Below are positions 1-6,594 of a stretch of 10,450 nucleotides of DNA, piece by piece. The DNA lies in the NCBI GenBank assembly GCA_021821225.1, contig JAKACR010000073.1, positions 1 to 10,450 on the forward strand. Reading direction: 5' to 3'. Made by a program: the position numbers and the translations under genes. Positions within the stretch are counted from its first letter, which is position 1, and the number at the start of each line of letters is the position of its first letter. This DNA is from Bacillota bacterium (GTDB lineage Bacteria; Bacillota; Bacilli; Alicyclobacillales; SLC66). Under the pieces are notes generated by a model. It worked only from the letters and a program-made list of their open reading frames with translations. It was not told where the DNA came from and made no database searches.

Positions 1-904
1 CCGATCTGCCCGCGCGCGCGTCGCTCAATTGCTGCAAATCGCTCAGAATGGTGCCCATTCGGGTCACCTCGTCGTACAGCACGGACAGTTGTTCTTCCTT
101 CATATCGCAGAGTCCAAGTTGCGCCGATTCGATCTGATTGGCCATGATCGTCATCGGCGTCCGCAATTCGTGCATCACGTCCGCCAGCAGTCTCTCCCGC
201 GCTTCCTGCTCCTCTGTCAGATACCCCCGCATCGCGCGAAAGGCATGCAGAACATCCGCGATCTCCCTGTCCTGCGCCGCCGGAAGCGGGAGATCGAAGA
301 CCTGCCGGGTGATGCCCCGCGCCGCCCGCGCCAGTTGTTCCAGCGGGCGCAACACGCGCCGAAGAAACTGCATGGCAAGTGCGGTGGACAACGTGACAGC
401 CAGGATGATGCAGCCTGCCTGCAGCCACGCGAACGAACCGGAGAGCTGGCCGCTCAGGCGGGCGAGGGCCGGCGAGACGGACGGTCGCACAAAGAGCGTG
501 CCCACGCGCCTACCCAACGCGACGATCGAGCTGGACGACCACGACGCCTGCGGCCGGGCATGGGCAGGAGAAGCAGCGATGACGCGCGACGCGACGCGAA
601 TGACGTACTCCGTGTGGCCGAGCACCAGACCGTCGACAGGGAAAATGGCCCCGCCGACTGGCCGCACCTGCAGAAAGTTCCATGAACCGCCATGTTCCAA
701 ATACAACGCGGACAGCACACCCGCCCAATCATTCATCTGATCCTGCCGGACGTGATGTGCATAATTAGCGAGTTCACGCAAGACGATCACCTGCGATGCC
801 GCAAAGTCCATGACGCCGATCAGCAGGGCCAACGCGCAAAACAGGAGGATAAGGCGCAGGCGCAGCGATTCCGACGCCGGGGGTCCCATTCTCATAACTC
901 CCAT
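1..904 (-). CDS. Sensor histidine kinase, N-terminal part (cut by the left edge)
   Basis: Membrane sensor kinase that should autophosphorylate on histidine and pass the phosphate to the adjacent response regulator. The frame is open from ATG at 904 to the window edge (about 301 residues). Visible: a short basic N-terminus; a first membrane helix about residues 16-32; an extracytoplasmic domain of about 125 residues; a second helix about 159-181; a HAMP linker about 182-235 (RRVLRPLEQL); then the dimerisation/phosphoacceptor helix with the H-box HELRTP, phosphoacceptor His about residue 245. The ATP-binding domain lies beyond position 1. The start at 904 overlaps the regulator stop as TAATG, which suggests translational coupling. 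An in-frame ATG at 889 has GGGAG 8 nt upstream and is a credible alternative start. The sensor domain is not one I recognise, so the stimulus is unknown; there is no PAS domain as in PhoR. Confidence 0.9.
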   Translation of the reverse strand, partial: MGVMRMGPPASESLRLRLILLFCALALLIGVMDFAASQVIVLRELANYAHHVRQDQMNDWAGVLSALYLEHGGSWNFLQVRPVGGAIFPVDGLVLGHTEYVIRVASRVIAASPAHARPQASWSSSSIVALGRRVGTLFVRPSVSPALARLSGQLSGSFAWLQAGCIILAVTLSTALAMQFLRRVLRPLEQLARAARGITRQVFDLPLPAAQDREIADVLHAFRAMRGYLTEEQEARERLLADVMHELRTPMTIMANQIESAQLGLCDMKEEQLSVLYDEVTRMGTILSDLQQLSDARAGRS

Positions 905-1626
905 TATTCCGGGAGGTCGGACGGCAGACACTGGAGCCTATACCCAATGCTGTGCACTGTCCGGAGCAGGCACGAACAATCAACCTCCGAGAGCTTGCGC
1001 CTCACATGGCTCATGTGTGAAGTCACTTTGTGCGCCGCCGCCTCATCGAACTCGTCATCCCCATCGATCAACTCCGCGGCGCATGCCAACTGACTCTTGC
1101 TGCACACGACACCCGATTTTCGCGCCAGCAGCGCCAACATGAGACATTCCGTCGACGTGAGCGCCACCTCTTCACGCCCCCTTCGGAGTATGTGCGCCTC
1201 CACGTCCAGAAGGCTGTCTCCGACGCGCATTACCTGATCAGAATCGCCGGGTAGCGCATAACGCGGCAGACGGACGGCCACCAGACGATTCACGCGGGCC
1301 AGCACTTCACGCAAGCTGAACGGTTTGACGATGTAATCGTCCGCACCCTGTTCCAGCCCGTCCACCCGGTCCTGCTCACCCGCCTTGGCGGTCAACAAAA
1401 TGACATAGAGGTCGCGCTGTGATTTCACCGTCTGGCAGATCTGGAGTCCGTCCACGCCCGGCAGCATGCGATCCAGCAGGACGACATCGTACGCTTCGGT
1501 CAGCGCTTTGCCCAGACCCGCATGACCATCGTGAGAAACCGCGCAGACGTGCCCGTTTTGTTCCAGATACAATCGCAGAATATCCGCAGTTCTCGGCTCA
1601 TCTTCAACAATCAGCACGCTCGCCAT
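904..1626 (-). CDS. OmpR/PhoB-family response regulator
   Basis: Cytoplasmic DNA-binding regulator, 240 residues, the usual length for the family. Residues 1-120 form a receiver domain with acidic residues E8/D9, phosphoacceptor D52 in VVLLDRMLPG, the conserved Thr T79 (LLTAKAG) and Lys K101 in YIVKPF. Residues about 130-236 form a winged helix-turn-helix ending in the typical VHSIGYRLQ. It is the first gene of a two-gene operon with the histidine kinase, overlapping it by one base. The ATG at 1626 follows a G-rich stretch (GGGGGGCGGG) rather than a clear Shine-Dalgarno sequence, and no better in-frame start is visible upstream. It is transcribed divergently from the ABC importer at 2009, which makes that operon, and its own promoter, reasonable targets. 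The wing region (DGDDEFDEAAAHKVTSHMSH) is more acidic than usual. Family assignment is secure; the regulon is inferred. Confidence 0.95.
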   Translation of the reverse strand: MASVLIVEDEPRTADILRLYLEQNGHVCAVSHDGHAGLGKALTEAYDVVLLDRMLPGVDGLQICQTVKSQRDLYVILLTAKAGEQDRVDGLEQGADDYIVKPFSLREVLARVNRLVAVRLPRYALPGDSDQVMRVGDSLLDVEAHILRRGREEVALTSTECLMLALLARKSGVVCSKSQLACAAELIDGDDEFDEAAAHKVTSHMSHVRRKLSEVDCSCLLRTVHSIGYRLQCLPSDLPE

Positions 1627-1734
1627 GAAGCCCGCCCCCCGGTCATCAAGAGAACTTTGCCGTCAACGATGCCCGCCGCTTCTTTTTGAACACTCTCTTT
1701 AAGCGTAGACCTGCCATGTAAAGCTCTTGTGAAT

Positions 1735-1755
1735 GATCGGAAAACGATCGGAAAA
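1735..1755. promoter_or_regulatory. Tandem direct repeat with 11-bp period, candidate response-regulator box
   Basis: The 10-mer GATCGGAAAA occurs at 1735-1744 and again, identical, at 1746-1755, an 11-bp period. OmpR/PhoB-family regulators typically bind two direct half-sites spaced 11 bp apart as a head-to-tail dimer, so this fits the regulator encoded about 108 bp downstream on the minus strand. Read on that strand the half-site is TTTTCCGATC, and 12 nt further on is a TTTACA (1722-1717) that could be a -35 element. The matching -10 is poor (TAAAGA at 1701-1696, 15-nt spacer). The repeat is seen directly; the binding is inferred. Confidence 0.5.
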
Positions 1756-1772
1756 GAAGATGTAACGCCGAA

Positions 1773-1788
1773 GCCCGCGTGCGCGGGC
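1773..1788. repeat. GC-rich palindrome
   Basis: Inverted repeat with 7-bp arms, GCCCGCG and CGCGGGC, separated by TG. As RNA it would form a short GC hairpin in either direction. It lies between the candidate regulator box and the ABC-operon promoter region. No T-run follows on either strand within a few bases, so it is not a typical intrinsic terminator. It may be an operator, an insulating hairpin between divergent promoters, or chance in GC-rich DNA. Confidence 0.4.
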
Positions 1789-1844
1789 GACATGGGACGG
1801 CGCGGCCAAGCAAAGGGCGACACAGGGCAGCATGGGCAGCCGCC

Positions 1845-1872
1845 TTTACAATCCGTCAACATGTTCTTCAAT
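1845..1872 (+). promoter_or_regulatory. Candidate sigma-A-type promoter for the ABC operon
   Basis: TTTACA at 1845-1850 (5 of 6 to TTGACA) is followed after 16 nt by TTCAAT at 1867-1872 (4 of 6 to TATAAT). This would place the two 21-bp direct repeats in the transcribed leader, as expected for a repressor roadblock. A competing choice is the -10-like GATAAT at 1969-1974 (5 of 6), which has no good -35 but has the second direct repeat ending at the -35 position. Neither can be proven from sequence. Confidence 0.3.
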
Positions 1873-1897
1873 CTTCCCTGTCAGCTCTTTACGAAAC

Positions 1898-1951
1898 GCA
1901 GAGCCATTCCACACCAACTCATCACCCGATGCAGAGCCATTCCACACCAAC
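1898..1951 (+). repeat. Two exact 21-bp direct repeats 33 bp apart (candidate operator)
   Basis: Copy one is 1898-1918 and copy two is 1931-1951. Both begin GCAGAGCCATT and end CCACACCAAC, with no mismatch over 21 bases and a 12-bp spacer. The start-to-start distance of 33 bp is about three helical turns, so both copies face the same side of the DNA. They lie 58 bp upstream of the ATPase start codon. If GATAAT at 1969-1974 is the -10, the copies are centred near -41 and -74, as for an activator; if the promoter at 1845 is used they lie in the leader. No coding role is apparent. Confidence 0.75.
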
Positions 1952-1994
1952 GCACAACCTTCCGCCGGGATAATGGAGTCTGACAGAAGGTTGT

Positions 1995-2001
1995 GGGGAG
2001 G
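1995..2001 (+). promoter_or_regulatory. Shine-Dalgarno sequence that sets the ATPase start
   Basis: GGGGAGG, 7 nt before ATG 2009. The reading frame is open further upstream, with ATGs at 1832 and 1973, but those lack a ribosome binding site, and the MNVVTFHNVTKKYG start matches the normal N-terminus of MsmX/UgpC-type ATPases. Confidence 0.85.
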
Positions 2002-2008
2002 CTGTGAG

Positions 2009-3208
2009 ATGAATGTGGTCACTTTTCACAACGTAACAAAAAAGTACGGTGCACAATCGGCCCTGCACGGAATCAGTTTTTCCGTCAATCAGAGTGAATT
2101 CCTCGTCATCGTCGGCCCGTCCGGGTGTGGGAAATCCACCGTGCTACGCATCATGGCGGGACTCGAACGCCATACGACGGGCATGGTCCAATTCGGAGGG
2201 CGGAATGCTGCGACGCTGTCCCCTGGGGAACGAAATGTCGGAATGGTATTTCAAAACTATGCGCTCTATCCCCATCTGACGGTGTTTGAAAACTTGGCGT
2301 TCGGCCTGAAGGCCGCCCGGATACCGAAGCAGACTGTCCGGGAGCGGGTTTTTGAAGTTGCCAAGCTACTCGAACTGGACGATATGCTGGCTAAAAAACC
2401 CGGCCAGCTGTCGGGCGGACAAAAGCAGCGCGTCGCACTCGGCCGCGCGCTTGTGCGACAGCCGGCCGTCTTCCTGATGGACGAGCCGCTTTCCAACCTG
2501 GACGCCGTACTGCGGGAAAAAATGCGCATGGACCTGCGGCGTCTGCACGAACAGACGGGCACGGCGACGGTCTACGTGACCCACGACCAGGTGGAGGCCA
2601 TGACCATGGCGGACCGCATCCTCGTCATGCAACAAGGAGAAATCCACCAGATCGGCACGCCGGCCGAGGTCTACCACGAACCCGCCACGCTGTTTGTGGC
2701 GCGTTTTTTCGGTTCGCCGCCGATGAATGCGATCCACACGAGCGTCTGTCGCAAAGAAGGAAACTGGACGCTTGTATCGCCTCACCATGGCGAACGGGCG
2801 ACCATCACACACCCGGAAGCGCACAGAAAAGAATGGGAGACGCTCGCGACCCAGCCCTCATGCTGGCTCGGCTTCCGCCCAGAATTTACCGAAGCAGGGC
2901 GCTCGGAGGGTATCCAGTTTTCTGTGCGCGTGACCGATGTGGAGACGCTGGGTCCGCGCAGCCACGTGCATGCGCGCTGGGGTGACGATCCCCTGGCATT
3001 CGTGCTCGAACACGGCCAGCCCGTGCCGGAACGCGGTGCGACAGTCCAGCTGACCGCGCCTATTTCGCACCTGCACTGGTTTGACGAGCAACAGCGGCGT
3101 CTGCGGTTTGCGAATAAAACCGGGCAGTTGCACGCCGTGCCGGAAGCGGTCTTGCGGACCGTCCCCCAGGGCGACGACGATAAAGTCCACGCGCAGCAGG
3201 CGAAGTAA
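2009..3208 (+). CDS. ABC importer ATPase, MalK/UgpC/MsmX type
   Basis: Cytoplasmic ATPase powering a CUT1-family importer, 399 residues, somewhat longer than the usual 360-375. The nucleotide-binding domain shows Walker A GPSGCGKST (36-44), Q-loop Gln 82 in VFQNYALYPH, signature LSGGQ (134-138), Walker B VFLMDE (154-159), D-loop SNLD (162-165) and the switch His 192 in YVTHDQ. From about residue 235 a MalK-like TOBE/regulatory domain follows, with the typical IGTPAEVYHEPATLFVARFFGSPPMN junction. It is the first gene of a four-gene operon, with permease A 30 bp downstream. MsmX/UgpC-type ATPases often serve more than one permease pair, so it could also energise the related permeases at 9201-10450. 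The 'ugpC' name used for such genes does not by itself establish glycerol-3-phosphate as substrate. Confidence 0.95.
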   Translation: MNVVTFHNVTKKYGAQSALHGISFSVNQSEFLVIVGPSGCGKSTVLRIMAGLERHTTGMVQFGGRNAATLSPGERNVGMVFQNYALYPHLTVFENLAFGLKAARIPKQTVRERVFEVAKLLELDDMLAKKPGQLSGGQKQRVALGRALVRQPAVFLMDEPLSNLDAVLREKMRMDLRRLHEQTGTATVYVTHDQVEAMTMADRILVMQQGEIHQIGTPAEVYHEPATLFVARFFGSPPMNAIHTSVCRKEGNWTLVSPHHGERATITHPEAHRKEWETLATQPSCWLGFRPEFTEAGRSEGIQFSVRVTDVETLGPRSHVHARWGDDPLAFVLEHGQPVPERGATVQLTAPISHLHWFDEQQRRLRFANKTGQLHAVPEAVLRTVPQGDDDKVHAQQAK

Positions 3209-3225
3209 TCTCGGCTATATTGTTT

Positions 3226-3232
3226 GGGGAGG
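3226..3232 (+). promoter_or_regulatory. Shine-Dalgarno sequence that sets the permease A start
   Basis: GGGGAGG followed by AAGAAG (6 nt) and ATG 3239. An in-frame TTG at 3224 overlaps this ribosome binding site itself and has none of its own, so ATG 3239 is preferred. Confidence 0.85.
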
Positions 3233-3238
3233 AAGAAG

Positions 3239-4171
3239 ATGGCTATCGCAATCGAACGCCCGCGCGGTATCCTCCGCGACAAACTGGAACCAATTCTGGG
3301 GTTCGGGCTCCTGCTGCCAAGCTTGCTGGTTTTTCTGGTTTTCTTTTACGCACCGGCGGCTTTTCTGGTATACATCTCGTTTTTTCACTGGAATATCTTC
3401 ACCTCGCAAAGCCAGTTCATCGGTTTCGGCAATTTCGTGATTCTTTTCGCCCAGCCGCTCTTTTGGCAGGCATTGTTCACTAGCCTGTACTTCTCGGCGG
3501 TGATGGTGCCTGCCGCAACGCTACTCTCGCTCGGACTGGCGCTGTTGCTGCGCGAGGGCATCCGCTCCCGGCGCGGCGGCGTGCTGCGCTCCATGGTCTT
3601 CCTGCCGCACGTCACGCCCGTCGTCGCGACCTCCATCATCTGGATCTGGCTGTTCGATCCGCAATTCGGCCTTCTGAACGCGATACTCGGGTTCTTCCAT
3701 CTTTATCAGCCGGGCTGGCTCGCAAGTATCCACTGGGCCATGCCGTCGGTCATCATCTACAGCCTGTGGCATTCGCTGGGTCTGTACACCGTGCTCTTCC
3801 TGGGAGCGCTCGCGACGCTGCCGCGGTCCGTTCTGGAGGCGGCCCAGGTGGACGGGGCGAAACGCTGGTATCTGTTCCGCCGCGTAATCCTCCCCTTGGT
3901 CAGCCCCGTCACGTTTTTCGTCGTCGTCCTCTCGACCATCAACACCCTGCAGTCCTTCTCGCAAATCTACGCGCTCACAGGCGGGCCGCACGGCGGGGCA
4001 GGCGGACCGGCGTTCGCGACGACAACCGATTCACTTCTCGTGTACCAGACCGCATTTCTGTACCAGCACTTCTCGCTGGCGTCGGCGATGAGCCTGATGC
4101 TCTTTGTGCTGATTCTGGTGCTCGCGCTCCTGCAAAAATGGGTCGCCGACCACTTCGTCTTCTATCGCTGA
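3239..4171 (+). CDS. ABC importer permease, MalF/UgpA type
   Basis: Integral membrane subunit forming half of the translocation channel, 310 residues, typical of UgpA-type proteins of about 290-310. About six hydrophobic helices are visible, near residues 18-47, 75-104, 117-139, 168-192, 218-240 and 283-303. The cytoplasmic EAA loop, which docks on the ATPase, is canonical: EAAQVDGA begins at Glu 200 and continues to RRVILPLVSP. After TLQSFSQIYALTGG it carries a Gly-rich stretch (PHGGAGGPAF, 250-259) that is 5-6 residues longer than in the paralogue at 10071-10450. It sits 30 bp after the ATPase and 41 bp before permease B, clearly one operon. Substrate cannot be read from the permease. Confidence 0.95.
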   Translation: MAIAIERPRGILRDKLEPILGFGLLLPSLLVFLVFFYAPAAFLVYISFFHWNIFTSQSQFIGFGNFVILFAQPLFWQALFTSLYFSAVMVPAATLLSLGLALLLREGIRSRRGGVLRSMVFLPHVTPVVATSIIWIWLFDPQFGLLNAILGFFHLYQPGWLASIHWAMPSVIIYSLWHSLGLYTVLFLGALATLPRSVLEAAQVDGAKRWYLFRRVILPLVSPVTFFVVVLSTINTLQSFSQIYALTGGPHGGAGGPAFATTTDSLLVYQTAFLYQHFSLASAMSLMLFVLILVLALLQKWVADHFVFYR

Positions 4172-4212
4172 GGGGAGCAGACTTTATCCCATATCCCTGA
4201 GGAGGAACCGAA

Positions 4213-5025
4213 ATGGCAAAATGGGGAATTGCGGCCGCCCGCATTCTGGTCGCTCTGGTGTTTGTCGCGCCTGTGTACTGGGTTCTGGTGATCGCGACAG
4301 GAGCTCGCGGTGCAGCGTACAGCCTACCTCCCGTGTTCGTTCCCGCCTTTCATTTTCACGCGCTGTGGATCGTGCTGACCCAGACGCACTGGCTCCGCTA
4401 CCTGGCCAACAGTGTTCTGATTACTTCGGCCACCATCGTCTCCGTACTGATCAGCAGCGCCCTTGCCGGCTACGCGCTCGCCGAGGTGAGGATGCCGGGA
4501 AAGCAACTGTTCTTTTACCTCATCCTCGGCGTCATGATGCTTCCCGCCCAAGCCTTGCTGGTGCCGCAGTACGTGGTCATGTTCCACCTGCATCTGCTCA
4601 ATAACTACGCCGGGCTCATCGTGCCCTTCATGGCCAATACATCCGGCATCTTTCTGTTCCGTCAGTATTTTATGAAACTCCCGACAAGCTATCGCGAAAT
4701 CGCCCGCATCGAAAACGTGAGCACATGGACCTACATCCGGCGGGTCGCCGTTCCGCTTGCGCGGCCCGCCGTCGCCACGGTGACGCTACTGACATTCATT
4801 TCGTCCTGGAACCAGTTCCAATGGCCGCTCATCATGACCAATTCGACCGCGATCGATCCGATCGAACTGGCGCTGACCCACTACATGCAAACATACCAGT
4901 CCAACTGGAGAGAACTGGCGTCCGCCGCACTGCTCGCCATCCTGCCAATCTTCATCGTGTTTTTATTCACGCAAAAGCATATCGTCGCCGCCGTGGCGGG
5001 GGGAGATCAGGGATTCAAGGACTGA
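4213..5025 (+). CDS. ABC importer permease, MalG/UgpE type, with altered EAA loop
   Basis: Second channel subunit, 270 residues, a normal length. GAGGAGG at 4199-4205 lies 7 nt before ATG 4213. Hydrophobic helices occur near residues 7-28, 63-90, 99-123, 131-150, 183-204 and 238-260. The EAA loop is recognisable but divergent: residues 162-169 read EIARIENV where the family has EAAxxDGA, so the near-invariant Gly is Asn 168 and the Asp is Glu 167. The following RRVAVPLARPAV is normal. The paralogue at 9201-10028 keeps EAARMDGC. The reading frame is intact and the rest of the protein looks normal (SSWNQFQWPL; C-terminal FLFTQKHIVAAVAGGDQGFKD), so it is probably functional, perhaps with a changed ATPase interface. 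Confidence 0.95.
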   Translation: MAKWGIAAARILVALVFVAPVYWVLVIATGARGAAYSLPPVFVPAFHFHALWIVLTQTHWLRYLANSVLITSATIVSVLISSALAGYALAEVRMPGKQLFFYLILGVMMLPAQALLVPQYVVMFHLHLLNNYAGLIVPFMANTSGIFLFRQYFMKLPTSYREIARIENVSTWTYIRRVAVPLARPAVATVTLLTFISSWNQFQWPLIMTNSTAIDPIELALTHYMQTYQSNWRELASAALLAILPIFIVFLFTQKHIVAAVAGGDQGFKD

Positions 5026-5169
5026 GCGCCGGGGTTCGCAAAGAGAGATGGCAGAGAGGGGGGATGTGCGACGCGGGGAGGTCGGTCGTACCGGATCCGC
5101 GTGAGAAACGCAATTCCGAAAAAGTGCGCAATAAACGATATCCATCATCCAATGCGGGGGTGCAAAATC

Positions 5170-6453
5170 ATGAAAGCCAAGTTTCTCGTACCGCTTGTCG
5201 TCGGTTTGGCGGGGGTCGCGGCCGCCAGTTACGCGTGGACGGGAGCCATTCCTTCGGCGGCATCGGCGCCGGTGCAGCAACTCTCCCTGTGGGAGTCGCA
5301 CAACGGCGGTCCGGTTGAAAATGCGGAAGTCTACCTTGTCAATTGGTTCAACCGTACGCATCCAACCATCCATGTCACCATCGACAATACGAAGGCGAGC
5401 ACAAAGGCGCTGGCGGCGCTGGCGGCCGGGAATCCACCGATGCTGGCGGAGATCAGCCATTACGACGGGTCATTTCTGAAGGCGCACGCGCTGCTTTCAC
5501 TAAACTCCATCATGACGGTGAAAAACGGCCTCGGACCCAATGAATTTTATCCCGCGGTATGGTCCAACGGGGAGGTCGGCAGCCAGCACTACCGCCTCAT
5601 GGCGGACGTAAAAGTATCGCAGTTGACCTACAATAAAAAAATGTTCTCCCAAGCGGGCATCAAAACGCCACCGGCGACATGGACGCAACTGGCCGCCGAT
5701 CTCGCGATTTTGAAGAAGAAATTCCCAGGCGTGATCCCGATGGCATACAAAGATTCATCGGCGCACATCCTGCCGCCGTTTCTCGCCAACGGCGGACAGC
5801 TTTTCGCGCCGGGTTCGCACGGCACGAAGACCGATTTCTTGACGCCCGCCGCAACCGCGACATTCAACTACTTTCGCACGCTGTATGCGAAACACGAGAT
5901 GATTTTCGCACACGGCTCCAACATCCGCGCAGACTTCGGCGCCGGACACATCGCCATCGCCGACGGCACATCGGCAGGTTATCAGAAGATCCTGGAGGCG
6001 GTCCACGGCCGTTTCCCGGTCGGCGTGTTCGCATATCCGGCCGGAACTTCGGGTCACAGCGCCAACATTGCCCAGGGGCTTGGCTTTGTATTGATGATCG
6101 ACCACACAAAAGCGCAGAATCAGGCGGCGAACAACTTCATCAAGTGGTGGTTCAGCCCGGGCCCACAGGTGTATTGGGCCGAACACTCCGGATATCCGCC
6201 GGAGACCAGGACGGCCGTTGCACGGATGCCGAAAGCGTTCGTGGCGGCGCATCCGGGGACGCAGGTGTCGATGGCCGAATTGGCGTCAAAGTACACAATT
6301 CCGCGTCCGGTTCAGGGAGGCTACAAGGAAGTGCAGGCCGTTTTGGACGCTCTGTTCTACAAAGCGGTCAAGGGACAGATCAGCGTTCATACGGCGCTGC
6401 AACAACTGCAGCAGCAGGCCGACGCATACCTTAGCGGACATGCGGAACTGTGA
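5170..6453 (+). CDS. Extracellular solute-binding protein, UgpB-like (family 1)
   Basis: Captures the substrate outside the cell for the importer; last gene of the operon, 144 bp after permease B. I place the start at ATG 5170, with GGGGGTG at 5156-5162 and 7-nt spacing; the frame is open further upstream (GTG 5101, ATG 5152) but those would push the signal peptide inward. 427 residues. Residues 1-33 form a signal sequence (MKAKFLVPLVVGLAGVAAAS) with no lipobox; the protein contains no cysteine. Mature features resemble UgpB: LSLWESHNGG near the start, ALAALAAGNPPMLAEI, LTYNKKMFSQAGI..PPATW, and AEHSGYPPETRTAVA with Tyr 342. The position matching the UgpB ligand Arg (PQIRVI) appears as EVQAV, Gln 389. 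The substrate is therefore uncertain: a sugar, a glycerophosphodiester or a related polyol compound are all possible. Confidence 0.9.
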   Translation: MKAKFLVPLVVGLAGVAAASYAWTGAIPSAASAPVQQLSLWESHNGGPVENAEVYLVNWFNRTHPTIHVTIDNTKASTKALAALAAGNPPMLAEISHYDGSFLKAHALLSLNSIMTVKNGLGPNEFYPAVWSNGEVGSQHYRLMADVKVSQLTYNKKMFSQAGIKTPPATWTQLAADLAILKKKFPGVIPMAYKDSSAHILPPFLANGGQLFAPGSHGTKTDFLTPAATATFNYFRTLYAKHEMIFAHGSNIRADFGAGHIAIADGTSAGYQKILEAVHGRFPVGVFAYPAGTSGHSANIAQGLGFVLMIDHTKAQNQAANNFIKWWFSPGPQVYWAEHSGYPPETRTAVARMPKAFVAAHPGTQVSMAELASKYTIPRPVQGGYKEVQAVLDALFYKAVKGQISVHTALQQLQQQADAYLSGHAEL

Positions 6454-6594
6454 TCAGTCGACAGCGCCCCGCGGCCGTTCCCGACGGCGGAATCTCCGCC
6501 CCTGGGCCCTGCGCCGCAGGAGTTCCCGTTCCCATTGGACATTGGGCAACCTAAGGGACATGGGATAAGTCCCCCGGTGAATCCATAAAGGACA

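Larger units (their letters stand above)
1627..2008. other. Divergent intergenic region between the two-component system and the ABC operon
   Basis: 382 bp without a convincing gene; short frames here lack ribosome binding sites and run into the flanking genes. It contains four structured elements listed separately: an 11-bp-period direct repeat at 1735-1755, a GC palindrome at 1773-1788, a promoter-like pair at 1845-1872, and two 21-bp direct repeats at 1898-1951. Between 1785 and 1840 there are further short G-rich repeats (GGGCGACA at 1785 and 1815; GGGCAGC at 1825 and 1834). The density of repeats suggests a control region serving both directions. Confidence 0.7.

Noticed and set aside
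138..740. Long plus-strand open frame opposite the histidine kinase
   Set aside because: Arg/Ser/Pro-rich low-complexity product, no ribosome binding site, and the minus strand encodes a coherent kinase with HAMP and HELRTP.
1832..2008. N-terminal extension of the ATPase to ATG 1832
   Set aside because: The extension encodes the direct-repeat region (repeated EPFHTN peptide), matches nothing in the family, and ATG 2009 has a strong ribosome binding site.
5048..5104. 18-codon open frame (MAERGDVRRGEV...) in the gap before the binding protein, as a leader peptide
   Set aside because: Weak ribosome binding site, no regulatory codon run and no adjacent attenuator hairpin; I see no support beyond chance.
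5101..5169. GTG 5101 or ATG 5152 as start of the binding protein
   Set aside because: Both would put 6-23 polar residues before the signal peptide, whereas ATG 5170 has GGGGGTG at 7 nt and directly begins a normal signal sequence.
6555..6573. GGGAC/GTCCC hairpin as the operon terminator
   Set aside because: Only 5 bp with a 9-nt loop and no T-run; the 17-bp hairpin just downstream is far stronger.
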